NCBI GenBank assembly: GCA_030680075.1
Contig: JAUXWR010000299.1
Span: 16,966 to 80,965 of the forward strand
Reading direction: 5' to 3'
Length of the DNA: 64,000 nucleotides
Source: Legionella sp.
Lineage (GTDB): Bacteria > Pseudomonadota > Gammaproteobacteria > Legionellales > Legionellaceae
How positions within the stretch are numbered: position 1 is the stretch's first letter; every line of letters starts with the position of its first letter. A program made the translations under genes and the position numbers. Shown piece by piece: positions 9,173 through 18,335 of the stretch. The notes under the pieces are model-generated. The model did no database searches. It was not told the origin of the DNA and was given only the letters and a program-made list of their open reading frames with translations.

Positions 9173-9664
9173 ATGACTAAAAAGCTAATCGTACTCATGA
9201 CCATTTTAATCCTCCTGGCAGGTTGCCGCGGTCATGGATCATTCATGAAACCTCCGCTGAATGCGCCAAGTGACGATGCTTCCATTAAATTGGCAGAGGC
9301 AGCGTCCTCTGTTAGCGACTCCATGCTTGAAATGGCCAAAGTTGAAAAAGTTATTTACTTTCATCCTCATAAAGAAAATCTTTTGGCAATACCCAATGCT
9401 TATAATTTGCAAGCAAAAGCATCTGTTGACTGGTCAGGTCCTATCGAAGAAGTGACCGATCGCATTGCATCTGCCGCTCATTACCGCACACGAATTCTTG
9501 GTAAAGCTCCTGCCATTCCTGTATTAATCAGTCTCAATATCAAGGATGAAAGCCTTGCAGAAATTTTACGAAATATCGATTATCAAGCAGGAAAAAAAGC
9601 ATACCTTCATGTCTACCCTAACAGTCAAGTTGTTGAATTACGCTATGCCAAAATTTATTCCTAG
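9173..9664 (+). CDS. dotD: Dot/Icm type IVB secretion lipoprotein DotD
   Basis: DotD is an outer-membrane-associated lipoprotein of the Dot/Icm (type IVB) core complex that, with DotC, targets DotH to the outer membrane. The 163-residue protein starts MTKKLIVLMTILILLAGC, a type II signal peptide with lipobox LAGC. The C-terminal part (IEEVTDRIASAAHYRTRILG...) has the DotD-like secretin-N type fold region. A longer open frame runs from 9104, but the lipobox fixes the start at ATG 9173. The last 20 nt overlap dotC. The gene order dotD-dotC-dotB matches other Legionellales. Confidence 0.93.
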   Translation: MTKKLIVLMTILILLAGCRGHGSFMKPPLNAPSDDASIKLAEAASSVSDSMLEMAKVEKVIYFHPHKENLLAIPNAYNLQAKASVDWSGPIEEVTDRIASAAHYRTRILGKAPAIPVLISLNIKDESLAEILRNIDYQAGKKAYLHVYPNSQVVELRYAKIYS

Positions 9665-10583
9665 TCTTTTGTTAATTTGCCTTGCCCTATTGGTCTCATG
9701 CCATTCAAAAGTGGTATATGTCGGTGACACTGATTCCCTTGCAGGACTGCAGGCCATGTCTAACAAAGCAGGGAAATCCCGGAATAAGGCTCCCATAGGA
9801 AAAATCCGTGAAATGGGTATACGCGAAACAGCCTTAAGTGTCGGTGCACAAGCGGGATTAGCGTGGCGTGCTAATGTTATCGATCAAGCCCTGGCTCGCC
9901 AGGCACGCAATCTTGATGCGGTCTATGATTTTAACTCGCTGATTCTTGAACATAATATTCTGCCCCCGGTGTTGCTTGAAGGTCGCAATACCTTAAACCT
10001 GGCCGACACGCAGACTATTCGCATTTCAGACCGTACCTATAAAGTCGCCAAACAAGCGCGATTTATTACCACCCCACCCAACTGGCGCCAATACATCTGG
10101 ATGGACTATAAAAAGCCCGAGTACCCCGACCGATCATTATTGCCCAAAACACGACTCGAGCGAAAAATCTGGTGCAGATATGTTGCAAAGGGATGGCAAA
10201 ATGGCATTGAACAAGCCAACATCATACTTGAAGAAAGTATCGCGCGCATTAAGGAAGACTACACAGGAATGATTTTATATCGCAAGTTATTGGCGATGAA
10301 TATGGTTTCACCGCCCTATGTCTCCAACACAGACTTAGGCGTCACCGGTGATGAATCTGAAATACACATAGATGATCGCGTGCTACGCATAACCGCATTA
10401 CCTGGCTTAAACGTTAACAGTAATGAATGGCGTGCTGCGGTTGCTAAAGATGAGAATGCACTTGAGCATTTTAAAAACATGGAAAAGCTGGCGCGAGGAA
10501 CTCAAATTACAATTACCAGCAAAGCATGGCAACCTAATATAGCACCGGTTAGTTTGACGCCAGCGAATCTAGGCTCTCATTGA
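9645..10583 (+). CDS. dotC: Dot/Icm type IVB secretion lipoprotein DotC
   Basis: DotC is the second outer-membrane lipoprotein of the Dot/Icm core complex and works with DotD and DotH. Starting at ATG 9645 gives a 312-residue protein with signal peptide and lipobox LLVSC (cysteine 19). The open frame continues upstream to 9546 inside dotD, but that would bury the lipobox. The body contains the family-typical segments A-L-S-V-G-A-Q-A-G-L-A-W-R and a Tyr/Trp-rich stretch before W-x-N-G-I-E-Q-A. It overlaps dotD by 20 nt, so the two are translationally coupled. A terminator hairpin follows at 10600. Confidence 0.93.
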   Translation: MPKFIPSLLLICLALLVSCHSKVVYVGDTDSLAGLQAMSNKAGKSRNKAPIGKIREMGIRETALSVGAQAGLAWRANVIDQALARQARNLDAVYDFNSLILEHNILPPVLLEGRNTLNLADTQTIRISDRTYKVAKQARFITTPPNWRQYIWMDYKKPEYPDRSLLPKTRLERKIWCRYVAKGWQNGIEQANIILEESIARIKEDYTGMILYRKLLAMNMVSPPYVSNTDLGVTGDESEIHIDDRVLRITALPGLNVNSNEWRAAVAKDENALEHFKNMEKLARGTQITITSKAWQPNIAPVSLTPANLGSH

Positions 10584-10599
10584 GCAACTTTTAATAAGT

Positions 10600-10636
10600 G
10601 ACGCTAAGAGCTATTTAGCCTTGGCGTCTTTTCTTT
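10600..10636 (+). terminator. Rho-independent terminator after dotC
   Basis: GACGCTAAG (10600-10608) pairs with CTTGGCGTC (10620-10628), one G-U included, with an 11-nt loop, followed by the pyrimidine tract TTTTCTTTCT. This would end the dotDC transcript and leave dotB to its own promoter. Confidence 0.75.
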
Positions 10637-10659
10637 CTCAAATTCTCTATTCTGTTGAT

Positions 10660-10685
10660 GTAACCTTATTCTAAAATAGGGTTAC
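10660..10685. promoter_or_regulatory. Inverted repeat in the dotB leader
   Basis: GTAACCTTAT (10660-10669) and ATAGGGTTAC (10676-10685) form a 10-bp stem with one G-U pair and a 6-nt loop, about 75 nt before dotB. There is no T-tract, so it is not a terminator. It could be a protein-binding dyad or a 5'-UTR hairpin. Confidence 0.45.
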
Positions 10686-10758
10686 AGGAAAGCAAAATTC
10701 GTTCAACGTGCAATACTTTAACTATTCAACATAATCTTTTGTGACCAGGAATTTTACT

Positions 10759-11886
10759 ATGAGCAATGTCAATTTAATGCCTGATGAACCCAGTCGTTTT
10801 AATCCAATTTTTATGGATAAGATGCTGCAACACGCAGAAAATCTCAATGCATCGGATATAACCATTCAAACGGGCTCCCCCATTTTTGCAGAAGTTTATG
10901 GGAAATTAATTAAAATCACTAATCGTAATCTGTCTAATACCGAGCTCGGTGATTTGATCAATGCTATTTATGGCCCGAATGCGACGACCCAGCTCTTATC
11001 CGGTAAAGATATTGATACTCACTACGAATTCCGCCCTAACCGTGGAGTTCGCTATCGCTATCGTGTTAATGGAACGGCGTGCCTTGTTGAAGGGCATGAC
11101 GCCATACAAATTACCTTACGAACGATTCCAACGACTCCTCCCAAATTAGAAACCATGGGGCTGCCGCCCAATATCATTGAAGCGATTGCGCCTCAGGAAG
11201 GTATTGTGTTCATTACTGGCGCGACAGGTTCCGGTAAATCTACCTTACTTGCCTCAATCATTCGCGAACTAATTGAGAATGAAGAGTCGCACCGTAAAGT
11301 ATTAACCTATGAATCACCGATTGAATTTGTTTACGATGAGATTGAAACTATTTCATCCATTGTTAGTCAGTCTGAAATTCCACGTCACTTACCTGACTTT
11401 GCCGATGGGGTCAGAAATGCTCTGCGACGAAAACCTCGCTTAATCATGGTGGGTGAGTGCCGCGATGCAGAAACAATCAGCGCAGCGCTGGAAGCCGCTC
11501 TTACGGGCCATCCTGTCTACACAACATTGCATACATCAGGGGTTGCAGAAACGATGCGCCGACTCGTCACCTCTTTTGCGGGTGAAGAACGTCTGGGACG
11601 AACTATCGATATTTTAGAAACCATTAGGCTCTGCATCTGGCAAAAATTAGTGCCTACAGTTGATGGAAAGCGGGTGGCCTTACGAGAATATCTCGTTTTT
11701 GATGAAGAAGCGCGCGACATTTTGTTAGAAGGCGACCCCAATGATGTTACAGCAACAACACGTAAGCTCGTGCGTCAACGCGGGCAACTGATGACTACTG
11801 ACGCCAAAAGCAAGTTCGAGCAGGGAATTATCAGTGAACGGGTGTATAAACTTATAATTGCAGGCACAAAAGAATATCAACGCTAG
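10759..11886 (+). CDS. dotB: Dot/Icm type IVB secretion ATPase DotB
   Basis: DotB is the cytoplasmic hexameric ATPase of the PilT/VirB11 superfamily that energises Dot/Icm effector export. The 375-residue protein has an N-terminal PAS-like domain (~15-120), Walker A GATGSGKS at 154-161, an Asp box, the Walker B/His-box region (LIMVGECRDAETI, then TGHPVYTTLHTSG), and ends KEYQR. It closely resembles L. pneumophila DotB from memory. The frame is open from a GTG at 10741, but ATG 10759 has AGGA 8 nt upstream and gives the usual N-terminus. It converges on dotA. Confidence 0.96.
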   Translation: MSNVNLMPDEPSRFNPIFMDKMLQHAENLNASDITIQTGSPIFAEVYGKLIKITNRNLSNTELGDLINAIYGPNATTQLLSGKDIDTHYEFRPNRGVRYRYRVNGTACLVEGHDAIQITLRTIPTTPPKLETMGLPPNIIEAIAPQEGIVFITGATGSGKSTLLASIIRELIENEESHRKVLTYESPIEFVYDEIETISSIVSQSEIPRHLPDFADGVRNALRRKPRLIMVGECRDAETISAALEAALTGHPVYTTLHTSGVAETMRRLVTSFAGEERLGRTIDILETIRLCIWQKLVPTVDGKRVALREYLVFDEEARDILLEGDPNDVTATTRKLVRQRGQLMTTDAKSKFEQGIISERVYKLIIAGTKEYQR

Positions 11887-12004
11887 ATTAAAGACAATTA
11901 TTTACGCCCGAGCCGTTCAATAACGTCGACTTGGTATGGACCAACAGATATGTGGCTTATGCATCGAAACGGCGCACAAGACACGCTCCAGCACAAACGA
12001 CCCT

Positions 12005-12032
12005 GGGACAAGAGAGTCTACTCTCTTGTCCC
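12005..12032. terminator. Hairpin between convergent dotB and dotA
   Basis: GGGACAAGAGAG (12005-12016) and CTCTCTTGTCCC (12021-12032) form a perfect 12-bp stem with a TCTA loop. It sits in the 202-nt gap between two converging genes. No T-tract follows on either strand, so any termination role would be as an RNA-stabilising or factor-assisted end for both transcripts. Confidence 0.5.
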
Positions 12033-12088
12033 GGATGGCCGCACTAAAACTCGTCTTCCCTAAATTGTATTTGTTCCCATCTGCGCTA

Positions 12089-15046
12089 TTATTCAATTGC
12101 ACTTGGTGTTGATTTGGGGCCACTTTCTGCCGAGGCTTGAGGTCCTGACCCTTTAAGCGATGAGATAGCATCGGTACCATAACCCGTTAATTGTTTACCG
12201 GTTTGTTGTTGCGCCTTCTCAGTTTGAGTACCAGCACCCTCTACCTGTTTCTTGCCCTCATCACCCCATTGAGACGCTTCCTGACCAACAGACTCAGGTT
12301 GCCCACCAATCCAGCGTAATACTTTATCAGGTAGCGTCGTAATTAAAGTAAATGCCTTCTGTACCACGGTTAAATACATGGTTGTATAGATAAGAATCGA
12401 GAAGAAAAAGCCATATACACCCGCCCAGCCCGTATAACCCGTGGTGGTTTGCACCTGTGTCTGTGTAGGCCCTGAAAAGTTCATTCCTATATTAAAACCT
12501 GAGAATAAACCGCCTTCCGAGGAGGGGCCCTGAATAAAGGGAAGTACGTTAGCAAATCCTGCGTTAATCACCCACACACCCACATAAGAAAGAATGATGC
12601 CCGCAATATAGCCAATGATCATTAAGGCTGGCCTTAAAAACACGTTCATCAGGATCATTATTGCTTGCTCACCTTTCCCGAAAGGCCCCTCGCCTTCAGG
12701 ATGGGTGATGCCGAGAGCCACAATAGGAGCTGCCACCATGGCTTCGATGACTGCCATTAACCACGCGATCGAGCCAAAAGTAAAAATCATATACGGCAAG
12801 AAAGGTATAAAATAGGCCGTAGTAAAACCAATGGCAACCATCGTCCCAAGCCAGGCGAGGAGTAGCGGCATACTCATTGCAAGAATAGCCATAATAACTA
12901 TCCCGAAAGGCCCAAGGAACATCGTCATAATGGTAATACCGAGTAAATATATCCACAAATCAGCGGCAAAATTAATATAATTTACCCCCATATTTGCCAG
13001 GGCAATAATTGGATTCACATTGGGCTGCGTTATATAACCGACTCCATATTGGAATATCTGCGCCATACCCAGAAGAGGTAACGCCATAAATGCCATCACA
13101 ACGGTATTTATCACCCCTGTTACTAATCCTAAAAAGAAATTGAATATAGGCACGAAGATGTAGTTGTACATCGCTTCTGCAACCCACTGAATCAAGCAGA
13201 ATTTAAATGGCCAGATAACCGTCACACTACCGCAGGCAAAATTAAGTGTCGGCAGTGAGATATTTGGTTTGCCCATATCAGGGATTAAATTCATAACAAA
13301 CTTGGGTGGAGCGGTGCCTGCCTGACCCGGTAACACAACCATGAGCTCATTATTGACAAGGCCATATCCTGTTGAAGATCCGGGCCCTGTTATCGGACTC
13401 AACGTAACCGTAGAAGAGGCTTGTGATGATGTGGGGATAGGAGGCGCTGTCACGGTTGCGTTTGGCGACCCATCAATCATGCTCTTAACCTGATTAACTT
13501 TAGTAACATCTCCGTTAAACCAGGTACAAAGAGCGGCGTAATCACCTTGGCACTTATTAGAGTCAAACGCATTCTGAGGCGTTTGAATCGCGAAAGTACT
13601 GCTTCCCAACCCGGAATTTGTATCCGTTGGTGTACCAACGGTTGCAGTAGTTGTGTTAGCTGAGTTAATGCTTGCCAGACTAAAAAAATAACTGCCTGCA
13701 AGCATCCACCCTTGCGAAGATGCGCTAGAAATAAATGCGCGCTGCTCATTCGCATTTGTGCTGCTACTGGCCTGGCTCAGCAGATTTAAAGTAGGTAGCA
13801 TAACGGCATTATAAGCACCAACGGCATTTTGAAACTCCGAGCCAGAAAAGATAGGTGCGGAATTACCGGAGGCATCAGCACCCCAACTTACGCAAGTTGA
13901 CGAAGAATCACCAAGCTTCTCATTTGCAGGGCAAATTGAGCCCGATGAGCTAAACGGCACGCCAAACTGCTCTTGAGCAAAGGGCGCAAACGGTGGATTA
14001 GACGCACTGCTGGTATTGCCTGAAGTGCTAAAGCCCGTGAGCTGTGGGTCGTTCAGAACAATAATTCCCGCTAGAGATGAGAGAAGCGAGTACATTTGTT
14101 GTACAGCGATCGCCCGCGATAATTTGGCGGTTTCAAGATTGCCTTTATTTAAGCTGGTTATATTGCCAAGAGTCGTGGTATCAAGCGCATTCCAGCTAAT
14201 AGTCCCACAAATACCATTTAACGCCGCATAAGGACTGGAGGAATCAAAATTTGGCATTGGTAATTTAAACGTACTTTGCAGAGGATTATTGGTTTGATAA
14301 ATAACAGCATTCACCGAGCCTATAAAGTCCTGAACGGGTGTATTACAAAAACTCGCCATTACAGAGCTCGTGGTGCTTGGCAACGTGCCACTACTGGTTT
14401 CTGCACAAGGGCCGGCACCCTTGCCTTTGCTATTCATATATCCCTGACGTTGTGTAGTTAACGCTGTTTCGAGTCCAAGCATACAAATCTGGCCATACAA
14501 CATCGTTGCTGCACCACTGGTAACACTATAGCCACCACCCATGATTGAGGTGATTGGATTAATTTGTTGCTGTACAATTACTCCCCCACGATTAAGGTAG
14601 TTTAACGCTGCGTCCCAGACTTTGTCAGCCGCGCCCACCCCTTGCACTACAACCCACATGACAAATATCTGCATCAAACAATAACCGGATGCTTTCGGTA
14701 TTAGTAATCCTAAACCTAACGTTGCTCGCACGGGAACCCAGAGCGAGGACCATTTCTGACCCAACATCTGCCCCTCATGGGCTGTATTGACGGTGGATAC
14801 GATGAGAGTGTACATAATAACAATCCCGCCGAGGGCCAGGACTGCGGCATTAAATACAGCAAAAATGTTACCCATAATCTGGCTGCCGGTACCATGAAGG
14901 ACACCGTCTACAATACCAAATATGTTGCCCAGAAAAACCACAGAGACGTCAGTTAACGGAGGGGCAAAACTTAATGAACCACCGGTAGTTGCCTGTGCCA
15001 GTATGGGAAATAGCGAAAACAGAAGACTAAATAGCAGTTTTTTCAT
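12089..15046 (-). CDS. dotA: Dot/Icm type IVB secretion polytopic membrane protein DotA
   Basis: DotA is a large inner-membrane protein needed for Dot/Icm function; in L. pneumophila a form is also released to the medium. The 985-residue protein has an N-terminal signal peptide (MKKLLFSLLFSLFPILAQA), hydrophobic helices near 50-120, a long periplasmic Ser/Thr/Gly/Asn-rich region (~190-590), and a C-terminal block of several membrane helices (~600-900) before a Gln/Gly/Ser-rich tail. It is slightly shorter than I recall for L. pneumophila DotA (about 1,048 aa). Its start overlaps the icmV stop by 4 nt. A weak point for exact function is only that the central region varies between species. Confidence 0.95.
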   Translation of the reverse strand: MKKLLFSLLFSLFPILAQATTGGSLSFAPPLTDVSVVFLGNIFGIVDGVLHGTGSQIMGNIFAVFNAAVLALGGIVIMYTLIVSTVNTAHEGQMLGQKWSSLWVPVRATLGLGLLIPKASGYCLMQIFVMWVVVQGVGAADKVWDAALNYLNRGGVIVQQQINPITSIMGGGYSVTSGAATMLYGQICMLGLETALTTQRQGYMNSKGKGAGPCAETSSGTLPSTTSSVMASFCNTPVQDFIGSVNAVIYQTNNPLQSTFKLPMPNFDSSSPYAALNGICGTISWNALDTTTLGNITSLNKGNLETAKLSRAIAVQQMYSLLSSLAGIIVLNDPQLTGFSTSGNTSSASNPPFAPFAQEQFGVPFSSSGSICPANEKLGDSSSTCVSWGADASGNSAPIFSGSEFQNAVGAYNAVMLPTLNLLSQASSSTNANEQRAFISSASSQGWMLAGSYFFSLASINSANTTTATVGTPTDTNSGLGSSTFAIQTPQNAFDSNKCQGDYAALCTWFNGDVTKVNQVKSMIDGSPNATVTAPPIPTSSQASSTVTLSPITGPGSSTGYGLVNNELMVVLPGQAGTAPPKFVMNLIPDMGKPNISLPTLNFACGSVTVIWPFKFCLIQWVAEAMYNYIFVPIFNFFLGLVTGVINTVVMAFMALPLLGMAQIFQYGVGYITQPNVNPIIALANMGVNYINFAADLWIYLLGITIMTMFLGPFGIVIMAILAMSMPLLLAWLGTMVAIGFTTAYFIPFLPYMIFTFGSIAWLMAVIEAMVAAPIVALGITHPEGEGPFGKGEQAIMILMNVFLRPALMIIGYIAGIILSYVGVWVINAGFANVLPFIQGPSSEGGLFSGFNIGMNFSGPTQTQVQTTTGYTGWAGVYGFFFSILIYTTMYLTVVQKAFTLITTLPDKVLRWIGGQPESVGQEASQWGDEGKKQVEGAGTQTEKAQQQTGKQLTGYGTDAISSLKGSGPQASAESGPKSTPSAIE

Positions 15047-15507
15047 TCTTTCTCACCTAATAAGCCCTGTCTGTACCATTCCTTAAAGGTACAGCCCAAT
15101 TTTCGCTCCTTAATCTGGAAATACCAATAATGGTAGCGAAATGCCAATACCAGGGCGATTAATGAAACAACGAGGCTTACGATTACCGCTTTTAAACTGC
15201 CATAAACCATATGATAAACTGCGTAAATAAATATGCACAAGGCAATAGTACACATTAAAATACTTAAACGATAAAGCCCTTTGCTACGAGCGGCTAAATC
15301 TTTCTCTGACAAATTCATTGCAGCTACAGTGGATGCAAAGGTATTTTTAGTATCGGCAACTGGCTCCTTACGCGGGATAACCATTCGCTTAATGCCCGTA
15401 CCCAAATAGCTCGTAAACGCTCTCATTCGATCAAAGTCAGACCATTTGCGAACGTTGAACACATTCTTGATTACACCAAGAGTTCTGGAACTTTTTTGTG
15501 TTTTCAT
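15043..15507 (-). CDS. icmV: Dot/Icm type IVB secretion protein IcmV
   Basis: IcmV is a small inner-membrane protein of the Dot/Icm system encoded with dotA. The 154-residue protein has a basic N-terminal region (KTQKSSRTLGVIKNVFNVRKW) and two adjacent membrane helices (~residues 78-98 and 102-122), then a charged tail. Length matches the L. pneumophila protein. It is transcribed divergently from icmW and overlaps dotA (ATGA), so icmV-dotA is one operon, the arrangement seen in other Legionella. Confidence 0.92.
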   Translation of the reverse strand: MKTQKSSRTLGVIKNVFNVRKWSDFDRMRAFTSYLGTGIKRMVIPRKEPVADTKNTFASTVAAMNLSEKDLAARSKGLYRLSILMCTIALCIFIYAVYHMVYGSLKAVIVSLVVSLIALVLAFRYHYWYFQIKERKLGCTFKEWYRQGLLGEKE

Positions 15508-15613
15508 AAAATTTACTATTCTGAGTAATAGACATTTATACTTCTTACTATACTATAGTAGTTATAACAAGTGGATGATATCAATCAAAAACACCGTAAA
15601 AAAAGAGTAAAAA
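15508..15613. promoter_or_regulatory. Divergent promoter region icmV/icmW
   Basis: This 106-nt AT-rich gap must contain the promoters of icmV-dotA (minus) and icmW-icmX (plus). It holds several TATA-like hexamers (for example TATACT and TATAGT around 15550-15560) and, just before icmW, two GTAAA pentamers 6 nt apart. The latter recall CpxR sites, but the spacing is 6 rather than 5 and they overlap the ribosome binding site. Confidence 0.5.
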
Positions 15614-16069
15614 ATGCCTGATCTTAGTCACGAAGCCTCTGCACAATACTGGTATGAATATGTAGATCCTATGATCTACAGGGTAATCACCTTTCTGGAA
15701 AGCGTGGAAGACTGGACCCTTGATAATAATCCAACGCTTGAAGAAGCGATAAATCGCCTCGGTGCCGAGCTTGATGATATTGAAAAAATAGACATGGGAA
15801 TGTTAAATCAGGAAGATGCTTTTATTCGCATTGTTGGCAATATTAAATCTGGTAGAGGACTAAGGCTTTTGCAAGCTATTGATACAGTGCATCCAGGAAG
15901 CGCCTCACGGATTTTAATTCACGCAGAAGAGTCTAGTACAGGAAGTCATGACCCGGCAGGTTTTTTCCTAAAACGTAATATAACATTTGAGCGCTTGCGT
16001 CTTCTTGCTCGTGTTTTTTCAGAATATCGCTTAAAACTGGTAGCCAGAGCTCTTGAAGGGGAGGAATAA
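15614..16069 (+). CDS. icmW: Dot/Icm type IVB secretion adaptor IcmW
   Basis: IcmW is a small acidic cytoplasmic chaperone. With IcmS it forms the adaptor that binds many Dot/Icm effectors and delivers them to the DotL coupling complex. The 151-residue protein starts MPDLSHEASAQYWYEYVDPM, is rich in Asp/Glu, has no membrane segment, and has the same length as the L. pneumophila protein. GAG lies just upstream of the ATG. Its TAA overlaps the icmX ATG in TAATG, indicating coupling. This gene implies that IcmSW-dependent effectors are present in the genome. Confidence 0.95.
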   Translation: MPDLSHEASAQYWYEYVDPMIYRVITFLESVEDWTLDNNPTLEEAINRLGAELDDIEKIDMGMLNQEDAFIRIVGNIKSGRGLRLLQAIDTVHPGSASRILIHAEESSTGSHDPAGFFLKRNITFERLRLLARVFSEYRLKLVARALEGEE

Positions 16070-17514
16070 TGCAATTTAAGTTAAATTATGTCTTACAAGG
16101 TATTTTATTAGCTGCTACGACCGCGGTTTTTGCTGAGGAGCCCGTTAATAACACTAACTCGTCGTATTTTGCCTCTCAAGAAAGTGAGGACTTGTCTAAC
16201 CTCACTCTTTATCTTCAAAATTTGGGCAAATATTTTGGGTATGATCTTACGCAATATTGCACGACCGGAGGCGCTTGCGGACCTGGTGGCGGCGGGAGTG
16301 GTGCGAGTGGTGGTGGCGGCGCTCAAGGCGGCTACAGTAATGCGTTATTTAATATGAATGATACTTATGCGGTACAACTTAATTTATTTAACAGCTACTT
16401 AGGCGCGCTCCTCGGTGGCGGCAGTTCCTCAACAACGCCCAACCCTATCGTGCCGTCCAACACACAAACCTATTCGCTCATTAACACGTTGGCCGGTCAA
16501 ACTTTTTCTACTCCTCCCTATTCTAGCCCCTCGGCTCAGGGAGTTTCAGTCACCGACATTATCGATCAGCAAACTTTTCAATCCGACCCTGTTAGTCAGG
16601 CTGTTTTAAATATCTTGGCAACCCCTGACTACACGTTTTGTACTACCACCAATGCAACGGGCAATATAACGGCTAATACTCAGTGCCAGATTTTATTTCG
16701 TGAAAAAATAATGGCGCAAGTTGTGGGGCCGCTCCAACAAACCAAAGATGTCTTCACCGCATCTTATAATCAACCGCTTATTCCTCAACTTAACAGCGAT
16801 ACGTTAATTTCTCCCCTGCTTTACACAACAAATGCATCGAATGCGAACGACACATCGTCAAGTCCTTCGGGCAATCAAAATCAGGGCTTACCTGCACAGA
16901 CACAAGCACAACAGGCAGCTAACTTTATTCGTTATGTATCAAGCGCCGTTAACCCGGCAATGTTACCTTCCTACACAACTTATAATGACCTGATAAGTCT
17001 TGCATTGAATTACAGTCAGCAAACATCACCCGCTGATCAGGCGCAAGCTCAAATAACTATTATCAATTACCTGACAAAATTACGAACTTACGCCGCCCAG
17101 ACATCGGTTGGTGTGGGAAATCTTTACTACATCCTGTCAAGACGATTGCCTCAAAACCCTGTATCTGGTACAGGAAACCCCTCAAGTGCTGCATTAAACG
17201 AGTTTATTATGGCAAGCTGGCGCTTGTACAATCCTGGCACCCAAAATGGAGGGGCAGCCACCAATCAACAATGGCTTACCCAAATAAACGAAGGCTCCAG
17301 CGCATCGGTGCAAAAAGAAATTGCTATTTTACTGGCTGAGATCAATTACCAGCTTTATTTAAGCCGCCAAATGCAAGAGCGTGTGTTACTTACCGAATCC
17401 ATTGGACTTCTGCAACGCACACAAGCGACGCAGCCTAACAATGATTTAACGTCACAAGCTGCAGCAGGCTCTACAGCCAACTCGGACTCGTCGACCAACC
17501 CATCACCGCAATAA
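16069..17514 (+). CDS. icmX: Dot/Icm type IVB secretion protein IcmX
   Basis: IcmX is a periplasmic or secreted Dot/Icm component needed for vacuole biogenesis. The 481-residue protein has a signal peptide (cleavage likely after TAVFA, residue ~23), a mixed N-terminal region, a Gly-rich linker at about residues 65-85 (CGPGGGGSGASGGGGAQGG), and a Ser/Thr/Asn/Gln-rich body with paired cysteines (for example FCTTT...QCQ near 190-210). Low-complexity linkers are usual in the family. It is coupled to icmW and followed by a strong hairpin. Length is close to the L. pneumophila protein (about 466 aa). Confidence 0.92.
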   Translation: MQFKLNYVLQGILLAATTAVFAEEPVNNTNSSYFASQESEDLSNLTLYLQNLGKYFGYDLTQYCTTGGACGPGGGGSGASGGGGAQGGYSNALFNMNDTYAVQLNLFNSYLGALLGGGSSSTTPNPIVPSNTQTYSLINTLAGQTFSTPPYSSPSAQGVSVTDIIDQQTFQSDPVSQAVLNILATPDYTFCTTTNATGNITANTQCQILFREKIMAQVVGPLQQTKDVFTASYNQPLIPQLNSDTLISPLLYTTNASNANDTSSSPSGNQNQGLPAQTQAQQAANFIRYVSSAVNPAMLPSYTTYNDLISLALNYSQQTSPADQAQAQITIINYLTKLRTYAAQTSVGVGNLYYILSRRLPQNPVSGTGNPSSAALNEFIMASWRLYNPGTQNGGAATNQQWLTQINEGSSASVQKEIAILLAEINYQLYLSRQMQERVLLTESIGLLQRTQATQPNNDLTSQAAAGSTANSDSSTNPSPQ

Positions 17515-17521
17515 TCTATAT

Positions 17522-17549
17522 TCCGGTAGTAACTGAGGTTACTGCCGGA
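17522..17549. terminator. Bidirectional hairpin between icmX and the solute-binding protein gene
   Basis: TCCGGTAGTAAC (17522-17533) and GTTACTGCCGGA (17538-17549) form a 12-bp stem with one G-U pair and a TGAG loop, extended by A/T pairs. It lies between converging genes. No long T-tract is present on either side. Confidence 0.55.
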
Positions 17550-17576
17550 TATATCCATCCCTAAACTAAAACTATT

Positions 17577-18335
17577 TTATGTTGGGTTATTTTTCCAGGA
17601 AAAATAAGTATTATAAATTTTTAAATAAGTACCATCCGCAAGTATTTCCAGTATGGCATCATCCATTTTCTTTATTAGCACGTCCTGACGGCTAGTCGTC
17701 ATGATGGCATATCCTTCACCAATAGGAATATCAGCACCAATAATTTTATACCTGTCCATGTTGTTATAATACCAATAGTCGACAACAGCCGCATTGGTGA
17801 AAAGGGCGTCCACTTCTTTATTCGTTAAACCCATAATGAGCGCATCGGTAGAAATGTAATCTGTCATCTGAATTTTATTTTGATAAATTCCACGCACAAA
17901 ATCAGCAAATAGATGTCCGCCATCCAGGGTACCGCGTCTCACACCAACGGATTTACCTTGTATATCGCCAGGACTATTGATAGTTGATTCCTTAAGCACC
18001 ATAAATTTTGCGGCACTTGGCAGGTAAGCCAGGCTAAAAAGAAAACCGGGTAAAGGTGTCGCTGGGCGAATGATTGCGGCAATGGAAAAATCAATTTTCC
18101 GAGATGTGAGGTCTGAGGTGATGTTGCTAATAATCACCGGTCTGTAATTACAGGTTATTTTTATACGGTTACAAATCTCATTCATAAGTTCTATTTCAAA
18201 CCCAAAGAAATGATTTTGCGCATCCGATTGCATGGAAAGCGGCGGGTTTTGCGCTGATACCCCAATAAGTACAGAAATTGGATTGGCATAACTAATCGAA
18301 CTTAAAAACCATCCCAAAAAAAATAACCACTTCAT
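17577..18335 (-). CDS. Periplasmic amino-acid-type solute-binding protein (SBP_bac_3 family)
   Basis: This protein of about 252 residues has a signal peptide (MKWLFFLGWFLSSISYA) and the family 3 extracellular solute-binding fold: an early F-G-F-E-I-E-L-M-N-E-I-C motif near residue 50, the S-x-x-I-D-F-S-I-A-A hinge near 90, and a late D-x-A-I-L-E-I-L-A-D-G-T-Y motif. It would bind an amino acid or related ligand in the periplasm. No permease or ATPase genes are adjacent, so it is an orphan binding protein. ATG 18335 is preferred because AAGGA sits 8 nt upstream; the frame stays open to 18362. Ligand identity is unknown. Confidence 0.85.
   Translation of the reverse strand: MKWLFFLGWFLSSISYANPISVLIGVSAQNPPLSMQSDAQNHFFGFEIELMNEICNRIKITCNYRPVIISNITSDLTSRKIDFSIAAIIRPATPLPGFLFSLAYLPSAAKFMVLKESTINSPGDIQGKSVGVRRGTLDGGHLFADFVRGIYQNKIQMTDYISTDALIMGLTNKEVDALFTNAAVVDYWYYNNMDRYKIIGADIPIGEGYAIMTTSRQDVLIKKMDDAILEILADGTYLKIYNTYFSWKNNPT

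Noticed and set aside
9546..9644. Extended DotC start inside dotD
   Set aside because: The frame is open, but it would place the lipobox (LLVSC) more than 50 residues into the protein; ATG 9645 gives a proper lipoprotein signal.
15595..15613. CpxR-like GTAAA direct repeats before icmW
   Set aside because: Spacing is 6 nt instead of 5, and the repeats overlap the ribosome binding site. CpxR is known to control icmV-dotA in Legionella, but this is not good enough evidence.
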